Assembly: GCF_007004665.1 (NCBI RefSeq)
Contig: NZ_ML660054.1
Span: 620,001-684,000, forward strand
DNA length: 64,000 bases
Source of the DNA: Denitrobaculum tricleocarpae
GTDB lineage: Bacteria > Pseudomonadota > Alphaproteobacteria > Kiloniellales > Kiloniellaceae
Direction: 5' to 3'
Shown: positions 53,317 to 61,088 of the stretch, piece after piece
Numbering within the stretch: position 1 is the stretch's first letter
Layout of the letters: the number at the start of each line of letters is the position of its first letter
Position numbers and translations under genes: made by a program
The notes under the pieces: model-generated
What the model was told of the DNA's origin: nothing
The model's input: only the letters and a program-made list of their open reading frames with translations
Database searches by the model: none

Positions 53317-53862
53317 TTGGATCAACGGGAACGTCTCGAGAGCTATCGGGACCGGCTATACGGCTATGCAATCAGCTTGTCTCAAGACCCTGATCTTTCT
53401 CGGGATCTGGTTCAAGACTGCGCCCTTAAGGCCTTGACTGCTAAGAAAGTTCCACAGGATGAACCGGCTTTTCGTGCCTGGCTTTTCAGAATTCTGCGCA
53501 ATGCCTTTCTCGATCACCTGCGGGCCGCGGACAGGCTCGCCGACTTCACATTCGATGACTCCGACGACCTCGATCCGGGCGTCTGGTCCGCGGAGGAACG
53601 CATGGTCGACGCCGTGACGGTCCGGGTCGCCCTGGCAGCTATGCCCGCGGGCCAGCGTGATATTCTCGCGCTGATCGACATCGCGGGTTTGCGCTACGCG
53701 GAGGCGGCAACGCTGCTGGACGTGCCCGTCGGTACGGTCATGAGCCGCGTCAGCCGTGCCCGGCAGGCGCTGCTGTTGCGGATCTCGGGCTCCAATGTGA
53801 CGCCCCTCAAATCCGCAGTCAGGTCCGCAGTCAATTCATCGCAGGGAGGCCGCAGACGATGA
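53317..53862 (+). CDS. ECF-type RNA polymerase sigma factor
   Basis: An ECF sigma factor of about 181 residues. Region 2 (LYGYAISLSQDPDLSRDLVQDCALKAL, FRAWLFRILRNAFLDHLR) and region 4 (YAEAATLLDVPVGTVMSRVSRARQALL) are clear. The TTG at 53317 gives the usual ECF length; a longer TTG frame from 53206 adds a basic stretch of non-domain sequence. The stop overlaps the anti-sigma start as ATGA. A sulfite dehydrogenase pair lies downstream, suggesting sulfur-oxidant or oxidative stress control. Confidence 0.9.
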   Translation: MDQRERLESYRDRLYGYAISLSQDPDLSRDLVQDCALKALTAKKVPQDEPAFRAWLFRILRNAFLDHLRAADRLADFTFDDSDDLDPGVWSAEERMVDAVTVRVALAAMPAGQRDILALIDIAGLRYAEAATLLDVPVGTVMSRVSRARQALLLRISGSNVTPLKSAVRSAVNSSQGGRRR

Positions 53863-54683
53863 GCCGCCGCCCCAGAGACTGGAAAACCCTGAACGCCTAT
53901 GTCGATGGCGAACTGACAGCGACTGAAGCCGCAGCGGTCGCCCGCAACATCGCGCAGGATGCCCCCACAGCGGAAACAGCCGCCGCGCTCGCAAGTTTGA
54001 AATCCGCGCTCCTCGAGCAAGCGGAAGCCCCCACCGACTTCGATTTTCTGCCGCCGGCCGCCAACGGACAAAAGCCTGCATTTTGGCAGACCGGCCGCAC
54101 AGCCGCGGCGGCCGCCGTTCTCGTGGCTTGCATGGTGGCAGGTGCGGTCTGGCATTGGGACACGACACGTCAGGAAACTGCGAACTTACAGATTGCTTCC
54201 TGGCATCAGGAAGCCGCCGAGATCCACCGGGCTTGGGTTGCGAAGAGATCGGACGAACGCCCGCCGTCGCTCAACATCCCGGCAACCGCAGCGCTCACGG
54301 CGCCGGAACTGCGCATCCCGGATCTCTCCGACAGCGGACTGACACCGATCCTGCTGGAACCCGAAGCGCAGCTCGGCGGCATGACCGGCTATCGGGTCGG
54401 ATATGGCGGCACGCGGGGCTGCAGGATCAGCTTTTTTGTGCTGCAGGGCGACGGAGGAATTCCCGGACATTTGACAACACTCAAAGCCGGCGGTCCGCAG
54501 GTTTTGGCGTGGCGTCATGATCAGGCCCACTATTTCCTGATGGCCGAAGGTATGGCCGAAACCCGTTTCGGTCTGATCGCGCGCACACTGCAAAACGTGA
54601 CAGCGAACTGGCAGCCGCTCTCGCCGGAAATCCGCACGGCACTGCAGCAGAACCGTCAGTCAAGTACGCCCTGCACAGCCTGA
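53859..54683 (+). CDS. Membrane-bound anti-sigma factor
   Basis: A 274-residue protein. The N-terminus (LNAYVDGELTATEAAAVARNIA) resembles zinc-less anti-sigma domains; one membrane helix spans about residues 84-105 (AAAAAVLVACMVAGAVWHW); the C-terminal 165 residues are periplasmic with two Cys far apart. It should hold the upstream ECF sigma factor at the membrane and release it on a periplasmic signal. It overlaps the sigma gene by 4 bases. Confidence 0.85.
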   Translation: MSRRPRDWKTLNAYVDGELTATEAAAVARNIAQDAPTAETAAALASLKSALLEQAEAPTDFDFLPPAANGQKPAFWQTGRTAAAAAVLVACMVAGAVWHWDTTRQETANLQIASWHQEAAEIHRAWVAKRSDERPPSLNIPATAALTAPELRIPDLSDSGLTPILLEPEAQLGGMTGYRVGYGGTRGCRISFFVLQGDGGIPGHLTTLKAGGPQVLAWRHDQAHYFLMAEGMAETRFGLIARTLQNVTANWQPLSPEIRTALQQNRQSSTPCTA

Positions 54684-54826
54684 ACGGTCAACCTTCTCAA
54701 AAAAATGACGAAGAGATGGAATAGAATCCCCTCCTCCGGCGTTTCTTCTCCCGAGCGCCTGATCCGAAGGGTCCGGTCGCTTGCGTAAAAGAACAATAAA
54801 CTGCAAAAAATTTTCGGGAGGAAGAG

Positions 54827-56143
54827 ATGCCGAGTGGGAAACAAGACCGCGGCCTATGCGAACTTTACCAACAGGATCCGGAGCGCGCCGACAAGCTGGT
54901 TTTCGGGCGCGAAGCACATAAAGACCGCCGCGGGTTTCTGCGCGGCGCCGGCCTCGCGACCATGGGCGCCATGCTGGGCGCGACCATCCCCTTTCACCGC
55001 AACTTTCCCGCAGGCCTGATCCCGGCGGCCATGGCCGATGACGGCGAGATGGCCCTCTTCAAGACCAAGGACGGCCTCACGCTTCTGAACGACCGGCCGA
55101 TCAACGCGGAAACCCCGCCGCATCTGCTGGACGATCCGGTCACCCCGAACGAGCGCCACTTCGTGCGCAATAACGGCATCGTGCCGGACATTGCCTATGA
55201 AATGGATGCCTCCGATTGGCGCCTGAAGATCGATGGCGAGGTCAACACGCCCCTGGAATTCTCGCTCGAGGAGCTCAAGAGCAAGTTCGAGAACGTCACG
55301 CTCAAGCTGCAGATCGAATGCGGCGGCAACGGCCGCGCGGCCTTCAATCCGCCGGCCCGGGGCAACCAGTGGACCCTAGGCGCGATCGGCAATGCGGAAT
55401 GGACCGGCGTGCGCTATGCGGACGTGCTGAAGGCGGCGGGCGTCAAGGATTCGGCCATCTATACGGCCCACTACAGTCTGGACGGGCATCTTTCCGGCGA
55501 TCCGGAAAAGCTGCCGATCTCCCGGGGTGTGCCGCTCGCGAAAGCCATGGAACCGCACTCGATCATCGCCTTCGCCATGAACGGCGAACCGATCCCGGCC
55601 CTGCACGGCTTTCCGGTGCGGACCATCTGTCCGGGCTGGGCCGGTTCGACCTCGCAGAAATGGCTGCAGCGGATCGAACTGCGCAACGTGGTGCACGACG
55701 GGCCGAAGATGACCGGCACCTCCTACCGCGTGCCTTACTATCCGGTCGCGCCGGGCACCAAGGTCGACAAGGCGGACTTCAAGATCATGGAGGCCATGCC
55801 GGTCAAATCCCTGATCACCACGCCGCAGACCAACCAGACCATCGCCGAGCGGCGGCTGGCGCTGCGCGGTCATGCCTGGGCGGGCGACAACAGCGTCAGC
55901 CGGGTCGACATCTCCCATGATTTCGGCGCCACCTGGACCCAGGCCGACCTGGCGCCACCGCCCAATCCCTACTCCTGGCAGACCTGGTCAGCGGAGGTCA
56001 CCTTCCCGGAGAAAGGCTACTACGAGGTCTGGGCCCGGGCGACCGACGACAAGGGCAACAGCCAGCCCTTCGCGATCAACTGGAATCCCAAGGGCTACCT
56101 CAACAATAGCATGCACAGGATCGCCGTGACGGTCAGCGCCTGA
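54827..56143 (+). CDS. Periplasmic molybdenum sulfite dehydrogenase (SorA/SoxC-like)
   Basis: A 438-residue molybdoenzyme of the sulfite oxidase family. A twin-arginine signal (DRRGFLRGAGLATMGAM, Arg34-Arg35) directs folded export. Cys165 in ECGGNGRAAF is the molybdenum ligand; the Mo-co dimerisation domain starts near residue 320. It oxidises sulfite to sulfate. The ATG at 54827 has GGGAGGAAG upstream. A small c-type cytochrome gene follows and is the likely electron acceptor. Confidence 0.92.
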   Translation: MPSGKQDRGLCELYQQDPERADKLVFGREAHKDRRGFLRGAGLATMGAMLGATIPFHRNFPAGLIPAAMADDGEMALFKTKDGLTLLNDRPINAETPPHLLDDPVTPNERHFVRNNGIVPDIAYEMDASDWRLKIDGEVNTPLEFSLEELKSKFENVTLKLQIECGGNGRAAFNPPARGNQWTLGAIGNAEWTGVRYADVLKAAGVKDSAIYTAHYSLDGHLSGDPEKLPISRGVPLAKAMEPHSIIAFAMNGEPIPALHGFPVRTICPGWAGSTSQKWLQRIELRNVVHDGPKMTGTSYRVPYYPVAPGTKVDKADFKIMEAMPVKSLITTPQTNQTIAERRLALRGHAWAGDNSVSRVDISHDFGATWTQADLAPPPNPYSWQTWSAEVTFPEKGYYEVWARATDDKGNSQPFAINWNPKGYLNNSMHRIAVTVSA

Positions 56144-56164
56144 GTCCCCCGGGCGCGAAACCGC

Positions 56165-56268
56165 CGGACAGTCCCCTGTCCGTTCGGCGTGGAAAGCCGG
56201 CCTGTTTCTTGAAACCTGATATCCTCGATCCCCACATCGAACTTCATCAGGTTTCAGGCCGGCTTTCC
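56165..56268. repeat. Large nested hairpin element between sulfite dehydrogenase and cytochrome genes
   Basis: A first hairpin pairs CGGACAG (56165-56171) with CTGTCCG (56176-56182). A second, larger one pairs 56191-56220 with 56246-56268: 23 bases match (starting GGAAAGCCGGCCTG), with a 7-base bulge in the left arm. Inside its loop TCGAT (56225-56229) pairs with ATCGA (56236-56240). This could be a terminator, a processing site setting the enzyme/cytochrome ratio, or a mobile palindromic element. Confidence 0.7.
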
Positions 56269-56305
56269 CTTGTCCACTTCCCGACCCCAGCATTGGATCC
56301 GATAT

Positions 56306-56680
56306 ATGCTTTTCTCCCTTGAGCGCAGCCTCCCCGTCCTGGCTTTCGCACTGCTCCTTCCCATGGCCGGGCATGCCACAGAAACCACGCCTGCCCCCGC
56401 ACCGGCGCAATCTGCGACGGCGGCCGCGGCCATCGACGAAGACGACGAATTCGGCCCGGACTGGCCCCTTGGACCGGGCCGCGAGGATACCGGATATCTC
56501 TGCGGCGCCTGCCACTCTCTGGCCATCGTCAAGCAACAGGGCCTCACGCGAGGCGACTGGGACGAGCTGATAGACTGGATGGTGGAGGAACAGGGCATGG
56601 CCGAACCCGAGACCAGCGAGCGGGACCTGATCCTGGATTACCTCGCGGAGCATTTTAATGTGGACCGGGTGCTGAAGTAG
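56306..56680 (+). CDS. Small periplasmic c-type cytochrome (SorB-like)
   Basis: A 124-residue protein with a signal peptide (LPVLAFALLLPMAGHAT) and a single haem site CGACH (Cys66-Cys69-His70). An Ala/Pro-rich linker precedes the haem domain, which is short and resembles the cytochrome subunit of sulfite dehydrogenases. A Met ligand may lie in DWMVEEQGM. The ATG at 56306 is preferred over a TTG at 56270 that falls in the hairpin edge. It lies downstream of the molybdenum subunit and should take its electrons. Confidence 0.85.
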   Translation: MLFSLERSLPVLAFALLLPMAGHATETTPAPAPAQSATAAAAIDEDDEFGPDWPLGPGREDTGYLCGACHSLAIVKQQGLTRGDWDELIDWMVEEQGMAEPETSERDLILDYLAEHFNVDRVLK

Positions 56681-56725
56681 CTGACGCAATCTGGTATCTT
56701 CTCGTTGTGAGTTGGGAGAAGAAAC

Positions 56726-57268
56726 GTGGCGGCGACAGACTGCATGTCCGTCCACCTGGGCGATATTACGAAACTCGAAATCGACGCCATCGTGAACGCG
56801 GCCAATTCCTCACTATTGGGTGGCGGCGGGGTCGATGGAGCCATACACAGGGCAGCGGGGCCGGAACTGGTGATGGAGTGCCGGATGTTGAACGGCTGCA
56901 AGACCGGCAATGCCAAGATCACGAAGGGCTATAATCTGCCGGCGCGCTTTATTGTGCATACGGTAGGGCCGGTCTGGAACGGTGGCGATACGGGAGAACC
57001 GGCGCTGCTGGCGTCCTGTTACCGGCGGTCCCTGGAAGTTGCCGCGGAGTATGACATCGCCAGCATCGCCTTTCCGGCCATCTCGACCGGGATCTATCGC
57101 TACCCGCCCGATGCCGCCGCGGAAATCGCGGTCAAAACCACCGCGGAATTCCTCTCGCTCAAAACACCGCTGCGAGAGGTGATCTTCTGTTGCTTCGACA
57201 CTGCCAGTTTCGAACGGCACGAAGCGGCGATCGCTCGACACGGCAACAGCGTGAAGACCGCAGACTAA
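56726..57268 (+). CDS. Macro domain protein (O-acetyl-ADP-ribose deacetylase type)
   Basis: A 180-residue single macro domain of the MacroD/YmdB class. Landmarks: [34 protein letters not shown] at the N-terminus and [13 protein letters not shown] near residue 115. It hydrolyses O-acetyl-ADP-ribose and mono-ADP-ribosylated proteins. The GTG at 56726 is preceded by GGGAGAAG. No partner ADP-ribosyltransferase or sirtuin gene is adjacent. Confidence 0.93.
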   Translation: MAATDCMSVHLGDITKLEIDAIVNAANSSLLGGGGVDGAIHRAAGPELVMECRMLNGCKTGNAKITKGYNLPARFIVHTVGPVWNGGDTGEPALLASCYRRSLEVAAEYDIASIAFPAISTGIYRYPPDAAAEIAVKTTAEFLSLKTPLREVIFCCFDTASFERHEAAIARHGNSVKTAD

Positions 57269-57309
57269 ATTCCCTTTGCGAGAAAACATCAGCTGGACCG
57301 AAATTCGAC

Positions 57310-57355
57310 TTGACATAGTACCTTTTAGTATCATATTAAAATGATACCTTTTGGT
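57310..57355 (+). promoter_or_regulatory. ArsR-gene promoter with palindromic and direct-repeat operator
   Basis: TTGACA (57310-57315) and TATTAA (57334-57339), 18 bases apart, form a promoter. TATCAT (57329-57334) and ATGATA (57341-57346) make an inverted repeat over the -10, and TACCTTTTAGT/TACCTTTTGGT (57319, 57345) a direct repeat 26 bases apart. An ArsR-type repressor bound here would block transcription of its own operon. Confidence 0.6.
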
Positions 57356-57423
57356 TCTACGTTGGAGATTATCATGGATAGGTTTTCGGCACCCTCCGGC
57401 GGCTGCTTGCGACCGCAGAGCCC

Positions 57424-57786
57424 ATGATCGGGCTCTCCTCCGGCCCGTCTCCCGGAGAGGTCCAGGGGGCGTTTCGCGCCCTGGCCGATCCGACCCGCCG
57501 GGACATCCTGTTGTTGCTGAGCCATCAAGATATGACCATCGGCGAAGTCGTCGACCGCTTCGACATCACCCGCGCCGCGGTCAAGAAACACCTGACGATT
57601 CTGGAGGAAGGCGCCCTGATCTCGGTCCACCCCAGTGGCCGTGAGCGCATTAACCGCCTCGAGCCTTTGGGACTCAAAAGCGTCACCGACTGGCTGAACC
57701 ATTTCAATCAATTCTGGGATGAGCGCCTGCAGGCCCTGCAGATCGCCGTCGAACAGGAAGAGAAAAAGAAAGCGAAAAAGAAATGA
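57424..57786 (+). CDS. ArsR family transcriptional regulator
   Basis: A 120-residue winged-helix repressor: FRALADPTRRDILLLLSHQDMTIGEVVDRFDITRAAVKKHLTILEEGALIS covers helices 2-5. There is no CxC metal motif, so it is unlikely to sense metals. It ends in a Lys-rich tail (EEKKKAKKK). Its stop overlaps the SRPBCC gene start (ATGA). ArsR/SRPBCC pairs are widespread and usually regulate themselves. Confidence 0.93.
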   Translation: MIGLSSGPSPGEVQGAFRALADPTRRDILLLLSHQDMTIGEVVDRFDITRAAVKKHLTILEEGALISVHPSGRERINRLEPLGLKSVTDWLNHFNQFWDERLQALQIAVEQEEKKKAKKK

Positions 57787-58289
57787 CCACAGGAACTTCA
57801 CCCGACGGAACGCTGCCTGATTCTGCCCACACGACCATCCGCAAAACGGCCTTCTTCAAGGCCTCACGCGAGACGGTCTGGGCCTTCCTGACCGAGCAGG
57901 ACAAGCTGGCCCAATGGTTCCACCGGCCCGAGAAGGACCTCGCTGACGGAGAAGACTATGTTCTGATCCGGACCGACGATGCGGGCGCTCAATCGCCCAT
58001 TATCTGGGGCCGGGTCATTTCGATGGAAGCCCCCAGAAAACTGGTCACCAGCTTTATCATTACCCCCTTCGGCGGCGCAGAAACCACCGTGACCTGGATT
58101 CTGGAAGAGGCCGCGGGCGGGACGCGCCTCTCGCTCACGCACGAAGGCGTGGCTGAAGCAGCCGGTGTGGAAACCCTGCGCATGCTGATGTCGCTCGATC
58201 GCGGCTGGGACGAGCATCTCGAGACGATGCGAAAAGCCGCCGCGATCGAAGCTGCGATCGCTTCGGGCCAGGAGATGGCCGGAACCTGA
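57783..58289 (+). CDS. SRPBCC domain protein (AHSA1-like)
   Basis: A 168-residue protein with the helix-grip fold of activator of Hsp90 ATPase homologues: IRKTAFFKASRETVWAFLTEQDKLAQWF at the N-terminus and the long C-terminal helix starting RGWDEHLETMRKAA. Such proteins bind hydrophobic ligands. It is coupled to the upstream ArsR gene and likely modifies or binds its ligand. Its stop codon lies inside the first unit of a 15-bp tandem repeat. Confidence 0.88.
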   Translation: MTTGTSPDGTLPDSAHTTIRKTAFFKASRETVWAFLTEQDKLAQWFHRPEKDLADGEDYVLIRTDDAGAQSPIIWGRVISMEAPRKLVTSFIITPFGGAETTVTWILEEAAGGTRLSLTHEGVAEAAGVETLRMLMSLDRGWDEHLETMRKAAAIEAAIASGQEMAGT

Positions 58290-58355
58290 ACTGCGGGAGC
58301 CTGAACTGCAAAAGCCTGAACGACAGAAGCCTAAACTACAGGAGCCTGAACTCAG
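58281..58355. repeat. 15-bp tandem repeat, five units, spanning two stop codons
   Basis: Five 15-base units of consensus GGAGCCTGAACTGCA run from 58281 to 58355 (units at 58281, 58296, 58311, 58326 and 58341), with a few substitutions. Each unit contains an in-frame stop (TGA or, in unit 4, TAA) relative to the SRPBCC gene. The first unit holds that gene's real stop and the last unit touches the stop of the convergent acuI gene. Confidence 0.85.
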
Positions 58356-59344
58356 GCGTTCACGTCCACGACGACACGGCCTTTGACCTGCCCCTTCAGG
58401 ATCGCTTTGCCGAGCCCGGGCAGGTCGGGCAGTGTCGCCGGCTCGATCATGGCTTCCAGTTTCTCAAGGGGAAGATCCTTCGCCAGGCGTTCCCAGGCCT
58501 TAACCCGCGCGTCGTAGGGCTTCATGACGGAATCGATGCCCAGCAGATTGACACCGCGCAAGAGGAAGGGAATGACACTGGCGGGAAGATCCGCGCCGGC
58601 GGCAAGACCGACGGCGGCGACCGATGCGCCATATTTCATCTGCCCCAAGACACGGGCCAGCATAGCACTGCCCACCGCATCGATACAGCCGGCCCAGACT
58701 TCCTTTTCCAGCGGGCGTTTGACGGTTTCGTTGATCTCTTCGCGCGGAACGATCTGTGTGGCGCCCAGCGACTTCAGGTAGTCGGCGGTCTCGGGCCGTC
58801 CGGTGACCGCGGCCACCTCATAGCCCAGATTTGCGAGGATCGCGGTGGCAACGGAACCGACGCCCCCGGCTGCGCCGGTCACCAGCACAGGACCATCGGC
58901 GGGCTTCAGGCCGTGGTCTTCAAGGGCCATGACCGCGAGCATGGCCGTGAAGCCGGCCGTGCCGATCGCCATGGCGTTGCGGGTCGAAATGCCGTCCGGC
59001 AAAGGCACCAGCCAGTCGGCCTTAACGCAGGCCTTCTGCGCATAGCCGCCCCACCAGGCCTCGCCCACGCGCCAGCCGGTCAGCACGACCTTGTCGCCCG
59101 GCTTGTAGCGGTCATCGCTGGAGGCCTCGACCGTCCCGGCGAAATCGACGCCGGGCACATGAGGATAGTTGCGCACCAGCCCGCCACCGGAGCCGACGCA
59201 GAGTCCATCCTTATAGTTCACGGTGGAATACTCGACCGCGATGGTGACATCGCCCTCCGGCAACTGAGCTTCATCCAGCTGCTGCACGGCAGCCGTGGTT
59301 TTGCCCTCTTCGTCTTTTTCGACCAGCAATGCCTTGAAGCTCAT
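58352..59344 (-). CDS. acuI: Acrylyl-CoA reductase (AcuI/YhdH family)
   Basis: A 330-residue MDR oxidoreductase of the YhdH/AcuI branch. Landmarks: TVNYKDGLCVGSGGGLVRNYPHVPGVDFAGTVE, the cofactor loop VTGAAGGVGSVA, and VTGRPETADYLKSLGA, with an Arg after the second strand favouring NADPH. AcuI reduces acrylyl-CoA to propionyl-CoA, detoxifying a product of DMSP metabolism. The ATG at 59344 has AAGGGAAAGAGG upstream. It follows the acyl-CoA synthetase and dmdA genes in one operon. Confidence 0.9.
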   Translation of the reverse strand: MSFKALLVEKDEEGKTTAAVQQLDEAQLPEGDVTIAVEYSTVNYKDGLCVGSGGGLVRNYPHVPGVDFAGTVEASSDDRYKPGDKVVLTGWRVGEAWWGGYAQKACVKADWLVPLPDGISTRNAMAIGTAGFTAMLAVMALEDHGLKPADGPVLVTGAAGGVGSVATAILANLGYEVAAVTGRPETADYLKSLGATQIVPREEINETVKRPLEKEVWAGCIDAVGSAMLARVLGQMKYGASVAAVGLAAGADLPASVIPFLLRGVNLLGIDSVMKPYDARVKAWERLAKDLPLEKLEAMIEPATLPDLPGLGKAILKGQVKGRVVVDVNA

Positions 59345-59392
59345 AACCTCTTTCCCTTCACGTGAATAGTCTCGAATAACCCACTGATAGCG

Positions 59393-61012
59393 TTATGCTT
59401 TGCGGGCTTCTTCTCTCAATACAAATTTCTGTATCTTGCCGGTGGCGGTCTTTGGCAGCTCACCGAATACAATCTTCTTCGGGCGCTTGAACCCGGCCAT
59501 CCGCTCCCGGCAGAATTCGATCAGCTCTTCCTCGCTCAGGCGCTCACCGGCCTTCAGCTCGATGAAGGCGCAGGGCACCTCGCCCCACTTGTCGTCCGGC
59601 TTGGCAACGACAGCGGCAGCGGCCACGGCGGGATGGCGATAGAGCACGCCTTCGACCTCCACAGAAGAGACGTTCTCGCCGCCGGAGATGATCACGTCTT
59701 TCAGGCGGTCCTTGATCTGGATGTAGCCGTTGGCATGCCAGACGGCGGCGTCGCCGGTCCGGAACCAGCCGTCGACGAAGGCCTCTTGCGTGGCTTCGGG
59801 ACTCTTGTAGTAACCCTTCATGACGGTGTTGCCACGGATGACGATCTCGCCCTGAGTCTCGCCATCACGGGGTCGCAGCTCGCCGGTCTCGCGGTCGATC
59901 ACGGCGGCCCCTTCGTTCATGGGAAAGCTTACACCCTGCCAGCTTTGCAGTTCCGCCTGTTCGGCGAAGTCCAGATCGTCCCAGTCTTCGCGCCAGAGGG
60001 CCTGGGTCACGTGGCCGAAAGTCTCGGTCAGGCCGTAGACCTGCATGACCTCGAAGCCCATGGCCCGGGTCTTCTCCAACACGGCAGCCGGCGGCGGCGC
60101 GCCCGCCGTCATCACCTTGACCGGATGTTCCAGCGGCTTGCGGTCTTCTTCCGGCGCGTCAATCAACATGGAGAGCACGATCGGCGCCCCGCCGAAGTGC
60201 GTTACCTCATGATTGTGGATCGCATCGAAGACGGCTTTTGCAGAAACCGCCCGGTTACAGACGATGGTGCCCGCCAGCAGGGTCATGGTCCAGGCATGGC
60301 CCCAGCCGTTGCAGTGGAACATCGGCACCGTGTAGAGATAGGTCGGATGGCGCGGCAGCTCCCAGGCGACCACGGTCCCCATGGACATGAGATAGGACCC
60401 GCGGTGGTGATAGACCACGCCTTTGGGCCGTCCCGACGTTCCCGAGGTGTAGTTGAGGGCCAGGGCCTGCCATTCGTCGGCGGGGCCGTTCCAGACGAAA
60501 TCCGGATCGCCTTCCGCCAGCAGAGCCTCATAGTCCAGCGCGCCGATGCGCTCCCCGGCCGGGCCTGCTGCATCGACGATATCGACCACCAGGATGTCGC
60601 GCGCGACAGACTTCAATGCTTCCGCGACGACAGCCGAAAGCGCACTGTCCACCAGCACGACCTTGGCGTCGCTGTGATCGAGAATATAGGCAACCGTCTC
60701 GACCTCGAGGCGGGTGTTGATGGTGTTGAGGACGGCGTCGGCCATGGGAATGCCAAAGTGGGCTTCGAACATCTCCGGCGTGTTCGGGGCCATGATGGAG
60801 ACCGTGTCGCCTTTCCTGATACCGCGCCTGGCCAACGCAGAGGCGAGGCGCCGCACCCGCGCATAGGTCTCGGCCCAGCTGTAACGCCGGTCTTCGTAGA
60901 TCACCGCCAGGCGGTCGGGGAAAATATCCGCCGTGCGCCGCAGAAAGGATAAGGGAGAAAGAGCCTGATGGTTGGCACCGTTCTTTCCTAAAGCCTCGTA
61001 CTCCGCGTCCAT
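59393..61012 (-). CDS. AMP-forming acyl-CoA synthetase
   Basis: A 539-residue adenylate-forming enzyme. P-loop LNYTSGTSGRPKGV, then VYGLTETFGHV, WFRTGDAAVWHANGYIQIKDRLKD and C-terminal Lys in LPKTATGKIQKF are all present. It activates a medium or short acid to its CoA thioester. Next to dmdA and acuI it is the candidate methylmercaptopropionate-CoA ligase (the DmdB step), but the sequence itself fits general acyl-activating enzymes. The ATG at 61012 has GGAGAGAG upstream; the frame to 61165 runs into dmdA. Confidence 0.9.
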   Translation of the reverse strand: MDAEYEALGKNGANHQALSPLSFLRRTADIFPDRLAVIYEDRRYSWAETYARVRRLASALARRGIRKGDTVSIMAPNTPEMFEAHFGIPMADAVLNTINTRLEVETVAYILDHSDAKVVLVDSALSAVVAEALKSVARDILVVDIVDAAGPAGERIGALDYEALLAEGDPDFVWNGPADEWQALALNYTSGTSGRPKGVVYHHRGSYLMSMGTVVAWELPRHPTYLYTVPMFHCNGWGHAWTMTLLAGTIVCNRAVSAKAVFDAIHNHEVTHFGGAPIVLSMLIDAPEEDRKPLEHPVKVMTAGAPPPAAVLEKTRAMGFEVMQVYGLTETFGHVTQALWREDWDDLDFAEQAELQSWQGVSFPMNEGAAVIDRETGELRPRDGETQGEIVIRGNTVMKGYYKSPEATQEAFVDGWFRTGDAAVWHANGYIQIKDRLKDVIISGGENVSSVEVEGVLYRHPAVAAAAVVAKPDDKWGEVPCAFIELKAGERLSEEELIEFCRERMAGFKRPKKIVFGELPKTATGKIQKFVLREEARKA

Positions 61013-61088
61013 CGCTCTCTCCTGCCCTGCCTCATGTTTTACAACAGCCCTTGTTAAGGCCGGGCCTTTCTTAACCTGCGCAAGCTTT

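Noticed and set aside
59633-60952. 439-codon plus-strand ORF
   Set aside because: Antisense to the acyl-CoA synthetase gene, whose motifs are complete.
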